Source: Pseudomonas sp. Irchel 3A7
GTDB lineage: Bacteria; Pseudomonadota; Gammaproteobacteria; Pseudomonadales; Pseudomonadaceae
Direction: 5' to 3'
Length of the DNA stretch: 64,000 nt
NCBI RefSeq assembly: GCF_900187565.1
Contig: NZ_FYED01000010.1
Location: 124,001-188,000, forward strand
Position 1 is the stretch's first letter. The number at the start of each line of letters is the position of its first letter. Below, piece by piece: positions 8,960 through 18,043 of this stretch. A program made the translations under genes and the position numbers. Under the pieces are notes generated by a model. The model did no database searches. It had not been told where the DNA came from and worked only from the letters and a program-made list of their open reading frames with translations.

Positions 8960-10458
8960 CAGAAACGCTCCAGGTCAGGGAAGGGCAGTTGCCCGGCATG
9001 AATGTGCATTGCGCCGAATTCGGCGCAGCGGTGCAGGGTCGGAATGTTCTTGCCGGGGTTGAGCAGACCGCTCGGATCAAACGCCGCCTTGACCCCGTGG
9101 AACAGCGTCAGCTCATCGCTGTTGAACTGCGCGCACATCTGATTGATCTTCTCGCGGCCCACGCCGTGTTCCCCGGTGATGCTGCCGCCGACCTTCACAC
9201 ACAACTCCAGTATTTTGCCGCCCAGGTTTTCGGCGCGCTCAAGCTCCCCTGGCGTATTGGCATCGAACAGAATCAGCGGATGCATGTTGCCGTCACCGGC
9301 GTGGAACACGTTGGCCACCCGCAGGCCGTATTCGGCCGACAGTTCGGCGATGGCTTTCAGAACACCGGGCAACTCGCGCCGGGGGATGGTGCCATCCATG
9401 CAGTAATAGTCCGGCGACAAGCGGCCCACCGCCGGAAAGGCGTTCTTGCGTCCGGCCCAGAAACGCACGCGCTCGGCCTCGTCCTTGGCCAGGCGCACTT
9501 CGGTGGCGCCGGCCTGCTCGAGCACCTGGCGCACACGCTCGCAATCATCGCGAACATCGGCTTCGACGCCATCGAGCTCACAGAGCAGAATAGCCTCGGC
9601 GTCGACCGGATAACCGGCGTGGATAAAGTCCTCGGCGGCGCGGATGGCCAGGTTGTCCATCATCTCAAGGCCGCCCGGGATGATGCCGGCGGCAATGATG
9701 TCGCCGACGGCGCGTCCGGCCTTTTCCACGGAATCGAACGCCGCCAGCAGCACCTTGGCGGACTGTGGTTTAGGCAGCAGTTTGACCGTCACCTCGGTGA
9801 TCACCCCGAGCATGCCTTCGGAACCGGTGAACAGCGCGAGCAGGTCCAGGCCCGGCGAGTCGAGGGCGTTCGAACCCAGGCTCAGGTATTCGCCGTCGAC
9901 AGTGAGGATGTCGACCTTGAGTACGTTGTGCACGGTCAGACCGTACTTCAGGCAGTGCACGCCACCTGCGTTTTCGGCGACGTTGCCGCCGATGGAGCAG
10001 GCGATTTGCGACGATGGGTCCGGCGCGTAGTAGAGACCGTACTGCGCGGCGGCCTGGGAAATCGCCAGATTGCGCACCCCCGGCTGGACCCGCGCCGTGC
10101 GGGCAGCGGGGTCGATGTGCAGAATCTGGTTGAAGCGCGCCATCACCAGCAGCACGCCTTTTTCCAGGGGCAAGGCGCCGCCGGACAAACCGGTGCCGGC
10201 CCCCCGGGCAACCACCGGCACCTGCATTTCATGGCAGAGCCGGAGTACGCCCTGAACCTGCGCGATGTCGCGTGGCAGCACCACCAGCATCGGTGTGGTG
10301 CGGTAGGCCGAGAGACCGTCGCATTCGTACGGCTTGAGTTCTTCCTGCTGATGCAGGATTTCCAGCTCGGGCATCCGCATTTGCAGGGCTTGCAATAGCG
10401 CGCTTTTGTCGACGTCAGGCAGGGCGCCGTCAACGCGTTCATCGTAAAGAATGTTCAT
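8959..10458 (-). CDS. glcD: Glycolate oxidase subunit GlcD
   Basis: 499-residue FAD-linked 2-hydroxyacid dehydrogenase, the catalytic subunit oxidising glycolate (and often D-lactate). The FAD-binding core shows the RGAGTGLSGGALP block near residue 85 and CSIGGNVAENAGG further on. The C-terminal FAD-oxidase cap holds GEHGVGREK and ends with FDPSGLLNPGK. It is the first gene of glcDEFG and is preceded by a REP-containing spacer and the permease gene on the same strand. No glcC-type regulator is in this window. Confidence 0.96.
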   Translation of the reverse strand: MNILYDERVDGALPDVDKSALLQALQMRMPELEILHQQEELKPYECDGLSAYRTTPMLVVLPRDIAQVQGVLRLCHEMQVPVVARGAGTGLSGGALPLEKGVLLVMARFNQILHIDPAARTARVQPGVRNLAISQAAAQYGLYYAPDPSSQIACSIGGNVAENAGGVHCLKYGLTVHNVLKVDILTVDGEYLSLGSNALDSPGLDLLALFTGSEGMLGVITEVTVKLLPKPQSAKVLLAAFDSVEKAGRAVGDIIAAGIIPGGLEMMDNLAIRAAEDFIHAGYPVDAEAILLCELDGVEADVRDDCERVRQVLEQAGATEVRLAKDEAERVRFWAGRKNAFPAVGRLSPDYYCMDGTIPRRELPGVLKAIAELSAEYGLRVANVFHAGDGNMHPLILFDANTPGELERAENLGGKILELCVKVGGSITGEHGVGREKINQMCAQFNSDELTLFHGVKAAFDPSGLLNPGKNIPTLHRCAEFGAMHIHAGQLPFPDLERF

Positions 10459-10602
10459 CGGCGATCGACACTCGTTTTGTCGTTATGTGAGGTCTGTTTC
10501 CGGAAACCAGTGGCTGTCCATGCCTTGTTTGTGTGCGCGAAGAGGCTTTCTACTCAATAAGTTTCGCTTGGAACTGCGGATGCGCAAGGCAACCACCATA
10601 CA

Positions 10603-10696
10603 ACTGTGGGAGCGAGCCTGCTCGCGAATGGGGTGGAACATCAAGCATCCCAGTGCCTGACACACCGCCTTCGCGAGCCGGCTCGCTCCCACAGTT
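10603..10696. repeat. Inverted REP pair
   Basis: actgtgggagcgagcctgct on the left and its reverse complement (one mismatch, gagccggctcgc) on the right, lying between the permease and glcD. Confidence 0.92.
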
Positions 10697-10726
10697 CAAC
10701 AGTCCGGGGTCCCCGGACCTATCGAC

Positions 10727-12490
10727 TCAATGCCCACCCACCACCATAAGGCTGAACGGCGACACATAAGCCTGCAACGTCACCAGGCCGCCGACCAGGA
10801 TCGCCAGAATGATCGAGTGGAAGAACACATAACGCAGGATTTCCCCTTCGTGCCCGTACCAGCGGGTGGCGGTGGAGGCGACCACGATGGATTGGGCGTC
10901 GACCATCTTGCCCATGACCCCGCCGGAGCTGTTGGCGGCGGCCATCAACACCGGGCTGAGTCCCAATTGCTCGGCGGTGACTTTCTGCAGCCCGCCGAAC
11001 AACACGTTGGAGGCCGTGTCCGAGCCGGTCAGGGCCACGCCGAGCCAGCCGAGCAGGGTGCCGAACATCGGGTAGAAAATCCCCGTCGCGGCAAACGCCA
11101 GGCCCATGGTTGCGTCCAGCCCCGAGTAGCGTGTGAGGAAGCCGAGGGCAAGCATCGCAACAATGGTGATCAAGGAGTAGCGCACGACCCAGATCGTTCG
11201 AAGGTATTGGTGGATCAATTGCGGTATGGAATAGCCCATCAGCAAGCCGCCGAGGATGGCCGACAGCAGGATGCCGGTGCCGGTGCTGGTGAACCAGGTG
11301 AATTTGTAGATTGCTTCCTCCGTTTTCACAGCAGGCACTACCGGTGGAACCTTCTCGATTTGTTGGTGAATGGTGGTGAAGGTCACGGTCGGGGCGAAGA
11401 TCGGGTTGGCTTCGCGCAGCGGTTTGCCCTGGGGATCAAGCTTGGCCGAATGGGTGACCGGATCGATCGCCGGGCGGGTGTCGAACATGTTCTTGAAGTT
11501 CTGGGTGCCCCAGGCAAACACGAAGACGGTGAGGATGATCCAGGGCATCCACGCGCGCATGACCGCGGGCTTTGCCTCGTTGGCAAAGGCTGCGCTGGCA
11601 ACGGGTTGCTCATCATGTTCTTCGGCAATCTTGGAATCGTCTACTCGCCCGGACAACGCGGCGGAGGTGTGCACGGTGGCCGGTTTCCAGACCTTGAGGA
11701 AGCCGGTCAGGCAGGCCATGGAAATCAGCGCGGCGATCACGTCCACCAGCATCGGCCCGTGATAGTTGGACACGATGAACTGCGGGATGGCGAAACTGAC
11801 CCCGGTGACGATGATCGCCGGCCAGATTTCCACCATCTTGCGCCAACCGGCGAAAGCCCAGATCAACCAGAACGGCACGATCACCGAGAAGAACGGCAGT
11901 TGCCGGCCAACCATCATCGACAGTTCCATTTCATCCAGCCCGGTGACCTTGGCCAGGGTGATGATCGGCGTACCTAATGCGCCGAACGCCACCGGCGCGG
12001 TATTGGCGATCAGTGCCAGGCCCGAGGCGGCCAGTGGTGAAAAGCCCAAGCCGATCAGAATCGCCCCGGTCACCGCCACCGGTGTACCGAAGCCGGCGGC
12101 GCCCTCGAAAAAGGCGCCGAAGCAGAAGGCGATCAACAGCAGCTGCAAACGGCGGTCGTCGGTGATGCGTGCCAGGGAGTCCTGCAGCACTTTGAACGAG
12201 CCGTTCTCGGTGGTCAGTCGGTGCAGAAAGATGATGTTCAACACAATCCAGCCGATCGGCAACAGACCGTTGGCCGCACCGTACAGCGCCGCGGAGCCTG
12301 CCATGTTGGCGGGCATGCCGAAGGCGAAGATGGCGATCACCAGCGCCGAGGCCAGGGCGAGCAATGCCGCCAGATGCGCCTTGACATGGAAGAACGCCAG
12401 GGCGGCGAGCATCACCACCACGGGGATGGCGGCCATCAGGGTTGAGATGAGCGGGTTGTTGAACGGATCGTAGATTTGCTGCCAGACCAT
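10727..12490 (-). CDS. L-lactate/glycolate permease family transporter (LctP/GlcA)
   Basis: 587-residue inner-membrane carrier of the LctP family (Pfam Lactate_perm) with a dozen or more hydrophobic segments. Family members import L-lactate, D-lactate and glycolate by proton symport. Its position directly upstream of glcDEFG on the same strand suggests glycolate/D-lactate as the relevant substrates (GlcA-like role); sequence alone does not separate GlcA from LldP. ATG 12490 is chosen because GAGGTGG precedes it by three bases; an upstream in-frame codon lacks a site. A periplasmic or cytoplasmic insert of about 70 polar residues occurs past mid-protein. Confidence 0.9.
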   Translation of the reverse strand: MVWQQIYDPFNNPLISTLMAAIPVVVMLAALAFFHVKAHLAALLALASALVIAIFAFGMPANMAGSAALYGAANGLLPIGWIVLNIIFLHRLTTENGSFKVLQDSLARITDDRRLQLLLIAFCFGAFFEGAAGFGTPVAVTGAILIGLGFSPLAASGLALIANTAPVAFGALGTPIITLAKVTGLDEMELSMMVGRQLPFFSVIVPFWLIWAFAGWRKMVEIWPAIIVTGVSFAIPQFIVSNYHGPMLVDVIAALISMACLTGFLKVWKPATVHTSAALSGRVDDSKIAEEHDEQPVASAAFANEAKPAVMRAWMPWIILTVFVFAWGTQNFKNMFDTRPAIDPVTHSAKLDPQGKPLREANPIFAPTVTFTTIHQQIEKVPPVVPAVKTEEAIYKFTWFTSTGTGILLSAILGGLLMGYSIPQLIHQYLRTIWVVRYSLITIVAMLALGFLTRYSGLDATMGLAFAATGIFYPMFGTLLGWLGVALTGSDTASNVLFGGLQKVTAEQLGLSPVLMAAANSSGGVMGKMVDAQSIVVASTATRWYGHEGEILRYVFFHSIILAILVGGLVTLQAYVSPFSLMVVGGH

Positions 12491-12668
12491 GTTCCACCTC
12501 TGCTTCTTATTGTTGGAAATGCAGACCCCTGGGGGGGAGGTGGCTTGTAGTATAGGTGGCATTACGCCGCTGTCAGGTTCAGGCTCCAGTACCGCGAATC
12601 AGCGCAATTCAGGGGCTGAGCTAGCATTGCCAATAGGGTCTGAATCCAGCAAGGGGAGGAAAACCGCA

Positions 12669-12905
12669 ATGACTGAGCGACATCTGGAGCACAAGGAGAC
12701 ACTGTCGAACGGATGCAGCATCAGGGTCAAAGCCGAGATATTGAAAGACGGTTCATTGGGCATGTTCATCGGTGTCTACTGGCCCGACGGCTCGGTCATC
12801 GATGAAAACCACGATCCCAAGCCGCATATGCTGGACATGGAAGCGGCGATGGACTGGGGGATTGATATTGCCAAGGGGATTGGCAATAGCCAGCGGACGT
12901 TGTGA
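12669..12905 (+). CDS. Small conserved hypothetical protein
   Basis: 78-residue soluble protein with no signal peptide or membrane segment. It is rich in charged residues and ends in a short helix (EAAMDWGIDIAKG). The alternating strand pattern IRVKAEILKDGSLGMFIGVYW suggests a small beta-sheet protein. ATG 12669 has an AGGGGAGGAAAA site upstream. Function unknown; it is monocistronic, followed by a REP pair. Confidence 0.7.
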   Translation: MTERHLEHKETLSNGCSIRVKAEILKDGSLGMFIGVYWPDGSVIDENHDPKPHMLDMEAAMDWGIDIAKGIGNSQRTL

Positions 12906-12930
12906 GGCAGGTCTTGAATCTTCACCGAAC

Positions 12931-13005
12931 TGTAGGAGCGAGGCTTGCCCGCGAAGCTTTTGGCGTTTTCGAGGATGCCTTCGCGAGCAAGCTTCGCTCC
13001 TACAG
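12931..13005. repeat. Inverted REP pair
   Basis: tgtaggagcgaggcttgccc and the complementary cgagcaagcttcgctcctac; a REP variant with tgtagg ends. Confidence 0.88.
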
Positions 13006-13110
13006 GCGCAGGTGTTGTCAGATTGCTGATCTGTAGCCGCTGGCACGCGCAATAAAGGCCGCTACGACGATCAACGACTGGCAAATTTCGCCGATAGTAT
13101 TTTTCTGTCC

Positions 13111-13126
13111 TGTGGCGTTTGTCACA
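13111..13126. promoter_or_regulatory. CRP/Vfr-like binding site
   Basis: TGTGG-CGTTTG-TCACA matches the CRP/Vfr consensus TGTGA-N6-TCACA with one mismatch and the correct spacing. It lies 25 bases upstream of the -35 box of the predicted small RNA promoter, centred near -68, a class I activator position. Confidence 0.5.
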
Positions 13127-13151
13127 AAATCAAAACGGTCTAAAAATGCCG

Positions 13152-13179
13152 TTGCTCACTTCGCGGGCTTTGCTAATCT
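13152..13179 (+). promoter_or_regulatory. Sigma-70 promoter of the predicted small RNA
   Basis: TTGCTC at 13152-13157 and TAATCT at 13174-13179 are separated by 16 bases. The predicted transcription start is close to 13186. No open reading frame with a ribosome site follows. Confidence 0.6.
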
Positions 13180-13185
13180 TGAACT

Positions 13186-13415
13186 TGTAGGTGAAAACGC
13201 AGACTGATGCGCAAGCGGATAGCGAGGACGCGTGGGGCGCGCTCCGAAGGGTACACGGTTAGAAAGATCTCCGCGCTGAGATCCAGCCCTTATGCCGTGT
13301 GAAGCAGGACAGCGCATTGCTGTACCTGTGAGAGTCCTGATAAACCTCGTAAGCCAGAGACCAGCACTGGCCACCTACTAAAACCTCCCAGAGCCCGCCT
13401 TGTGCGGGCTTTTTA
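13186..13415 (+). ncRNA. Predicted small RNA of about 230 nt
   Basis: A 655-base gene-free interval contains a good sigma-70 promoter, a CRP/Vfr-like site upstream and a clear Rho-independent terminator at 13392-13415. The transcript between them is not protein coding in any convincing frame and contains several complementary stretches (for example gatctc / gagatc around 13266-13283, and cagcactggcc near the end). I do not recognise it as RsmX/Y/Z, CrcZ, PrrF, 6S, tmRNA or RNase P RNA. It may belong to one of the pseudomonad P-type sRNA families, which I cannot decide by eye. Confidence 0.6.
13392..13415 (+). terminator. Rho-independent terminator of the predicted small RNA
   Basis: AGCCCGC at 13392-13398 pairs with GCGGGCT at 13404-13410, five-base loop, then TTTT. 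Confidence 0.85.
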
Positions 13416-13451
13416 ATGCCTGTCGGAAACTGGGTGAGGCTTATTGCTTTT

Positions 13452-13553
13452 TGTGGGAGCGAGCCTGCTCGCGATGAACTTGAATGCACCGCGTTAATCC
13501 AGATCGAACGCGTCATCGTTAACGTCCATCGCGAGCAGAGCTCGCTCCTACAG
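13452..13553. repeat. Inverted REP pair
   Basis: tgtgggagcgagcctgctcg opposite cgagcagagctcgctcctac, separated by about 55 bases; directly downstream of ohr. Confidence 0.9.
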
Positions 13554-13560
13554 GAAGGTG

Positions 13561-13980
13561 TTAAACCAGGTTGATCGTCACATCGATGTTGCCACGGGTC
13601 GCCTTGGAGTACGGGCAGGTCTGGTGCGCGGTGTCCACCAGGGTGCGGGCCAGCACAGGGTCCACGCCCGGCAGGCTGACATTCAGGCGCGCCTGGAGGA
13701 AAAACGCGGTGTCGGTCTTGCCCAGGTCGATTTCGGTGGCGACGCTGACGTCAGCCGGCAAGCTCACCTTCAACGCCGCCGCGGCCTTGCCCATGGCACC
13801 GATGAAACACGCCGACCAGCCGGCACCGAGCAGTTGTTCCGGGTTGGTGCCGCTGTCGGATGAGCCTATCGGGGAAAGCTTGACGTTCAGACGGCCATCG
13901 TCGCTGCGGGACTCACCTTGGCGGCCGCCGGTGGTGACGGTCTTGCCGGTGTACAGCACGGTTTCGATTTGATTGATCAT
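13561..13980 (-). CDS. ohr: Organic hydroperoxide resistance protein Ohr
   Basis: 139-residue OsmC/Ohr-family thiol peroxidase, cytosolic dimer, which reduces fatty-acid and other organic hydroperoxides using lipoylated proteins. Both active-site cysteines are present: C58 in WSACF and C122 in HQTCPYS; R20 and E48, which tune the reactive Cys, are also in place. ATG 13980 has CAGGAG seven bases upstream. No OhrR (MarR) gene is adjacent, so the regulator must be elsewhere. Confidence 0.95.
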   Translation of the reverse strand: MINQIETVLYTGKTVTTGGRQGESRSDDGRLNVKLSPIGSSDSGTNPEQLLGAGWSACFIGAMGKAAAALKVSLPADVSVATEIDLGKTDTAFFLQARLNVSLPGVDPVLARTLVDTAHQTCPYSKATRGNIDVTINLV

Positions 13981-14182
13981 GGGGGCTCCTGAAGGATTTC
14001 GGTGTTGAGGCCTGGATGTCGCTCGATTGATCGAAGAACACCTGAAGGGCAACCCGCGCACTCTTTCACCCTCATGTACGCCGTGTGTGTCTTGAACCGG
14101 CGGTTGTGTATCGCTGTGTAGCTTCGGCGGGCAAACATACACAGCGATACAAATCACCTGACTCCAGAACGCCACCCATCGT

Positions 14183-15436
14183 TCAAGCACCCGCTTTGGC
14201 TTCCTCAGTAGTGAATTTGCGCAGGGCCTTGTAGCCGGCCCAGTCAAAACTTTTCAGGAATTCGGCCGCGCAGTGGGCACCTTCGAGAAAAAGTTTTATT
14301 TTGTTTTGATCTGACATTTTGAAGTCGAGCCAGTTGAAGCCTTGCGCAGGAATCCAGGTCACCAGTTTGTTGTAGTCCGGGTTGCGGTGAATGAAGTCAA
14401 AGTCGAGCGTATGCCGCGCCGCATTGAAAATGGTAGCGAATAGATCCAAAGGGCCGTCAATGACTCTCAGGCGTTTGTCCATTTCGAGTTTGACGCCAAA
14501 GGTCGGAGCACTGGGTATTTTTTTAGTGTTGTGAAATACATCAATCGGGAAGTTCGACATGATGCCGCCGTCAATGAAAAGAGCCTCACTCGGAAGCCGG
14601 CCTTCTTCCACAATGCGGTAACTGGCTAAAGTGTCCCAGCGTTTTTCTGCCTCTGGCCCCTTGGGAATGCGAGTAACTTTCATGGGATGGAAAAAGTAAG
14701 GGATCGACATCGAGGCCCTGGCGAACAGCGCAGGATTAATCTTATCTACGTCCTTCCAATAGAGTTCTGCCATGCGAGGGAACTCGACTTTGGTTTCTGT
14801 TGTGACGTCCGCGGCGATGATTGCGAGGCGGAAAAAATCCTTGGCAGGTTTTTCGAAGCCTTCGTTGGACCTGAGTCGTAACCCGTCAGGCACGGTTTGC
14901 ATCCGTTTCCTTAAACCGGCCAGGTCGACAATGCCCTCTCTTTTCAGGAGTTGACTCAGCCAATCTGTGAAGGCATTACCTGGATTCAATCCCAGATTAC
15001 TTTGCAGGTTATCGATGACCTGCGCCGCCTTGAAGGCAAGCTTGAAATGACCCGCGTCATTTACCCAACTCTCGATCAAATCCCGGGCGTCGGAGTCACC
15101 GTCCACGAAGTCGAAGAAGTTCTTGTTCGCCAACTCCATTAGCAACTTCTCGCCTTTTGGTTGCCCCGGTTCAGCCAGAGCAGCCACTAACAGGGCATTG
15201 ATCGAGCCTGCCGAAGTGCCGCCTACGCCCAAAAACCGTATTCCCAATTGCTCCAGCACATAGGTGTATCCCACCAAGGCTATGCCGAGCATTCCCCCGC
15301 CTTCCATCACCAGGTCGACATACTGATTTCCTTGCGCATCGACAATGTCGCTGAACTCCTTGCCTTTACAGGCTGCCTTTGCGTTTCTCAGGATTTTCAG
15401 TAGATCTTCATTGTTTTTGAAGTCGTTGAGATTCAT
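14183..15436 (-). CDS. Patatin-like phospholipase
   Basis: 417-residue patatin-family lipase. The oxyanion-hole loop GGGML (G46-G48), the nucleophile GTSAG (S75) and the catalytic Asp in FIDGG (D289) form a complete Ser-Asp dyad. There is no N-terminal signal peptide. Family members are acyl hydrolases of phospholipids; some are secreted effectors (ExoU/PlpD), others cytosolic or defence-linked. GC content is visibly lower than in the neighbours, suggesting later acquisition. Standing alone, with a 290-base upstream spacer, its role is not indicated by context. Confidence 0.88.
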   Translation of the reverse strand: MNLNDFKNNEDLLKILRNAKAACKGKEFSDIVDAQGNQYVDLVMEGGGMLGIALVGYTYVLEQLGIRFLGVGGTSAGSINALLVAALAEPGQPKGEKLLMELANKNFFDFVDGDSDARDLIESWVNDAGHFKLAFKAAQVIDNLQSNLGLNPGNAFTDWLSQLLKREGIVDLAGLRKRMQTVPDGLRLRSNEGFEKPAKDFFRLAIIAADVTTETKVEFPRMAELYWKDVDKINPALFARASMSIPYFFHPMKVTRIPKGPEAEKRWDTLASYRIVEEGRLPSEALFIDGGIMSNFPIDVFHNTKKIPSAPTFGVKLEMDKRLRVIDGPLDLFATIFNAARHTLDFDFIHRNPDYNKLVTWIPAQGFNWLDFKMSDQNKIKLFLEGAHCAAEFLKSFDWAGYKALRKFTTEEAKAGA

Positions 15437-15725
15437 GTTGACCTCAATGTACGAGAGGGCTGAAGTAACTGTGCAGCGTCAGTGAGATGCAATCTAGTCT
15501 TCAATTTCTTTAGTGCAAGGTGGATTGATTGGATAGTTACGTGACAGTTAGGCTGATTTGGAGTAGCCGACTTGTTTTTTATTGCGGCTATATTTTGAAG
15601 TAGTAGAAAGTGCCATCGTACCAGGGCTGTAGTTGTTATCAGCCGGACAGCAAGCCGCTTATGTACAGCCTGTTGAGATCCCGAAGACGCACGCGCGCTC
15701 GCCGTGCGTCTATTCGTTTGTGGCG

Positions 15726-16487
15726 TTATTGCGCCTTGTGCACCGCCTGGATGATGACCTTGGCCACGTCCGAGGGGCGCGATTGCTGGGGCACGTGACT
15801 GGTTTCAAGTTCGGTCACTTGCGCGCCGATTTTCTTCGCGAATGCACGCTGCAGGTCGGGTTGGATCATGTGATCTTCCCGCGCTACGACGTACCACGAC
15901 GGTTTGCCTTTCCAGGCCGCGACGCTGGTTTTGTCGTCAAAGGCCGACGCGCGGATCGGTCCCTGGGTGGCGGCCATGATGGCGGTCTGCTCGGCAGGAA
16001 GATCCTGGGCAAATCCTGTCGCCATGCCCTGTGGCGTCATGTAGAGAAAGCCGTTCTTGTCGGCGGCAATGTCCTTCACCCCCGACGGGGCCGGGTAGTC
16101 CTTGCCCAGGTCCTTGCTGGCCTGGCCCGCATCCGGTGCAAACGCGGCGACGTACACCAGGCCACGAACCTTCTTGTCGGTTCCCGCCTGACTGATTACC
16201 GTACCGCCCCAGGAGTGCCCGACCAGCACCACGTTGTTGTCCTGATTGTTCAAGACGCGCTGGGTCGCCGCCACGTCGTCAGCCAGCGAGGTCAACGGGT
16301 TCTGCACCACGGTGACCTTGATACCTTCGGCTTGCAGCAACGGAACGACCTTGGCCCAGTCGGACCCGTCGGCGAAGGCGCCGTGGACGATGACCACCGA
16401 GGGTTGCGTGGTGGCGGCATGGCTGGCGACGGTAAACAGCGAAGCGGTCATGGCGAGGGCGAGGGCAAGCGTCTTGGGTTTGAACAT
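15726..16487 (-). CDS. Secreted alpha/beta hydrolase
   Basis: 253-residue alpha/beta hydrolase with a cleavable signal peptide (hydrophobic residues 6-20, ASHA cleavage near residue 24), so periplasmic or secreted. The nucleophile is S92 in VGHSWGG; a late ETSHVPQ block supplies the probable His. It resembles the salicylate-esterase-like hydrolases widespread in proteobacteria; substrate unknown. ATG 16487 has AGGAG upstream. Confidence 0.88.
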   Translation of the reverse strand: MFKPKTLALALAMTASLFTVASHAATTQPSVVIVHGAFADGSDWAKVVPLLQAEGIKVTVVQNPLTSLADDVAATQRVLNNQDNNVVLVGHSWGGTVISQAGTDKKVRGLVYVAAFAPDAGQASKDLGKDYPAPSGVKDIAADKNGFLYMTPQGMATGFAQDLPAEQTAIMAATQGPIRASAFDDKTSVAAWKGKPSWYVVAREDHMIQPDLQRAFAKKIGAQVTELETSHVPQQSRPSDVAKVIIQAVHKAQ

Positions 16488-16600
16488 GATCAGAACTCCT
16501 GTGGTTGGTGAGGTCCAGTTTCAGCAATACCCGGATGTTCAGGTATCGGTCGTTTATCCGAGGCGAGCGATAAATTTTCAGCGATGGTAGGGAGAGCACC

Positions 16601-18040
16601 ATGTCGGACCGTGACTGTATTGAGCTGGAAGGCGCCATTCTCGCGTTGTCCATGGTGGGCGACCTGAGCATGGGGCAGCCTTTCGACCAGTCACGTCGCA
16701 CGGCGCGCCTGGCCGGGTGGTTGGCGCAAACGTGCAATGGCGCCGGCGATCATCAGGAGGTGGCGCGGCAGGTGGCGCTGCTGCGCTGGTCGGGGTGTAC
16801 CGCCAACGCCGAGGGCTTCACGCGTCTGCTGGGCGATGATGTGGGCGGGCGCAACGCGATGCTCAGTCAGACCCTCAACGCTGCCGGGCAACGGGCGATG
16901 CGCAAGTCCACGCCCCTGGCGCAAATCCATTGCGAAGTGTCTGGCGACATCGCCCGCACGCTGGGCTTGAATGCGGCGGCCGAACACGGGTTGCGCCATG
17001 TATTCGAACAATACGATGGTGAAGGCAAGCCCCTTGGCCTGCGACACCCCGAGGTGCCGGAGGTGGTGTATCAGGTGCTGCTGGCCGGTGATCTGGAAAT
17101 CCTGTCCCGGGTCCACGGTCTGGAGGCTGCGTTGGAGTGGATCGCGACCCAGGGCGATCGTCGCTATCCCGCTTCCCTGGCCAGCGAGCTTTCGCGTTTT
17201 GCCGAAGACTGGTTGCAGCAGCTGCGCACGCCACAAGTACCTGCCGCTATTTCGCCGGAGTCTGGCGGGACGGTGTCGCTGACCCTGGTCGGCGATGTCA
17301 TCGATCTCAAGCTGCCATGGCTGGCGGGATACTCGCGGCGATCGTCGGAGCTGGTGCGGGAAGCCGCCCGGCTGTCGGGGCTGGCGCAGCCATCGGTCGA
17401 CGCGTTGGGCCAGGCGGCGCTGATCCACGGCATCGGCCGGGCCGCGGTGCCCAACCGGATCTGGAACACGCCGGGCACGCTGCTTGAAGGCGATCTTGAA
17501 CAAGTGCGGCTTGTGCCTTACTGGACGTTGCGCACCAGCAGTCAGGTGGCCGAACTGACGGCGCCGGGGCAACTGGCTGCCCACGCTTACGAACGCCTCG
17601 ACGGCAGCGGCTATTTTCGCGGCTTGGGCGGCGAAACCTTGCACACCGAACATTGCCTGCTGGCGGCCGCCTTGGCCTGGCAGGCGCTGTGCTCCGATCG
17701 GCCATGGCGACCGGCCTTCAGTGCGCAAGCGGCGCAGCAGTTGTTGCTCGACGAGGCGACGCAGGGGCGTTTCGATACGCGCGCGTGTCAGGCGGTCATC
17801 GCCGCCGCCCGTGGCGAGACGAGCGTTGCGCCCGGCAAAGCGAACGGTGGCCCGCTGTCCGAGCGCGAGACGGAAATCCTGCGGCGCATCAGCCTGGGCG
17901 GCAGCAACAAAGAGGTGGCGCGCCAGCTTGGCATCAGCCCGAGCACGGTGCGCACCCATGTCGAGAGCGTGTTCCGCAAACTGCAATGCACCACCCGCGC
18001 GGCGGCAACGCTCAAGGCGCTGACGCTAGGGCTGATCTGA
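16601..18040 (+). CDS. LuxR-type regulator on a degenerate HD-GYP-like scaffold
   Basis: 479-residue protein with a C-terminal LuxR/GerE helix-turn-helix (about residues 418-479: LSERETEILRRI, then KEVARQLGISPSTVRTHVESVFRKL). The rest resembles HD-GYP phosphodiesterases but with the metal-binding residues lost: HGIGR (276-280) in place of HDIGK, and YERLDGSGYFRG in place of the HxxxxDGxGYPxG block. A second weaker copy occurs earlier (FEQYDGEGKPLG, about 135-146), so the scaffold seems duplicated. It is therefore unlikely to cleave c-di-GMP; it could bind a ligand or be a pure regulator. It is divergent from the secreted hydrolase gene and may control it. Confidence 0.8.
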   Translation: MSDRDCIELEGAILALSMVGDLSMGQPFDQSRRTARLAGWLAQTCNGAGDHQEVARQVALLRWSGCTANAEGFTRLLGDDVGGRNAMLSQTLNAAGQRAMRKSTPLAQIHCEVSGDIARTLGLNAAAEHGLRHVFEQYDGEGKPLGLRHPEVPEVVYQVLLAGDLEILSRVHGLEAALEWIATQGDRRYPASLASELSRFAEDWLQQLRTPQVPAAISPESGGTVSLTLVGDVIDLKLPWLAGYSRRSSELVREAARLSGLAQPSVDALGQAALIHGIGRAAVPNRIWNTPGTLLEGDLEQVRLVPYWTLRTSSQVAELTAPGQLAAHAYERLDGSGYFRGLGGETLHTEHCLLAAALAWQALCSDRPWRPAFSAQAAQQLLLDEATQGRFDTRACQAVIAAARGETSVAPGKANGGPLSERETEILRRISLGGSNKEVARQLGISPSTVRTHVESVFRKLQCTTRAAATLKALTLGLI

Positions 18041-18043
18041 GTT

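Noticed and set aside
12669..13005. CRISPR-like spaced repeats at REP pairs
   Set aside because: REP pairs are inverted, not direct, with irregular spacing and no cas genes; the same holds for the 58.5-59.2 kb array.
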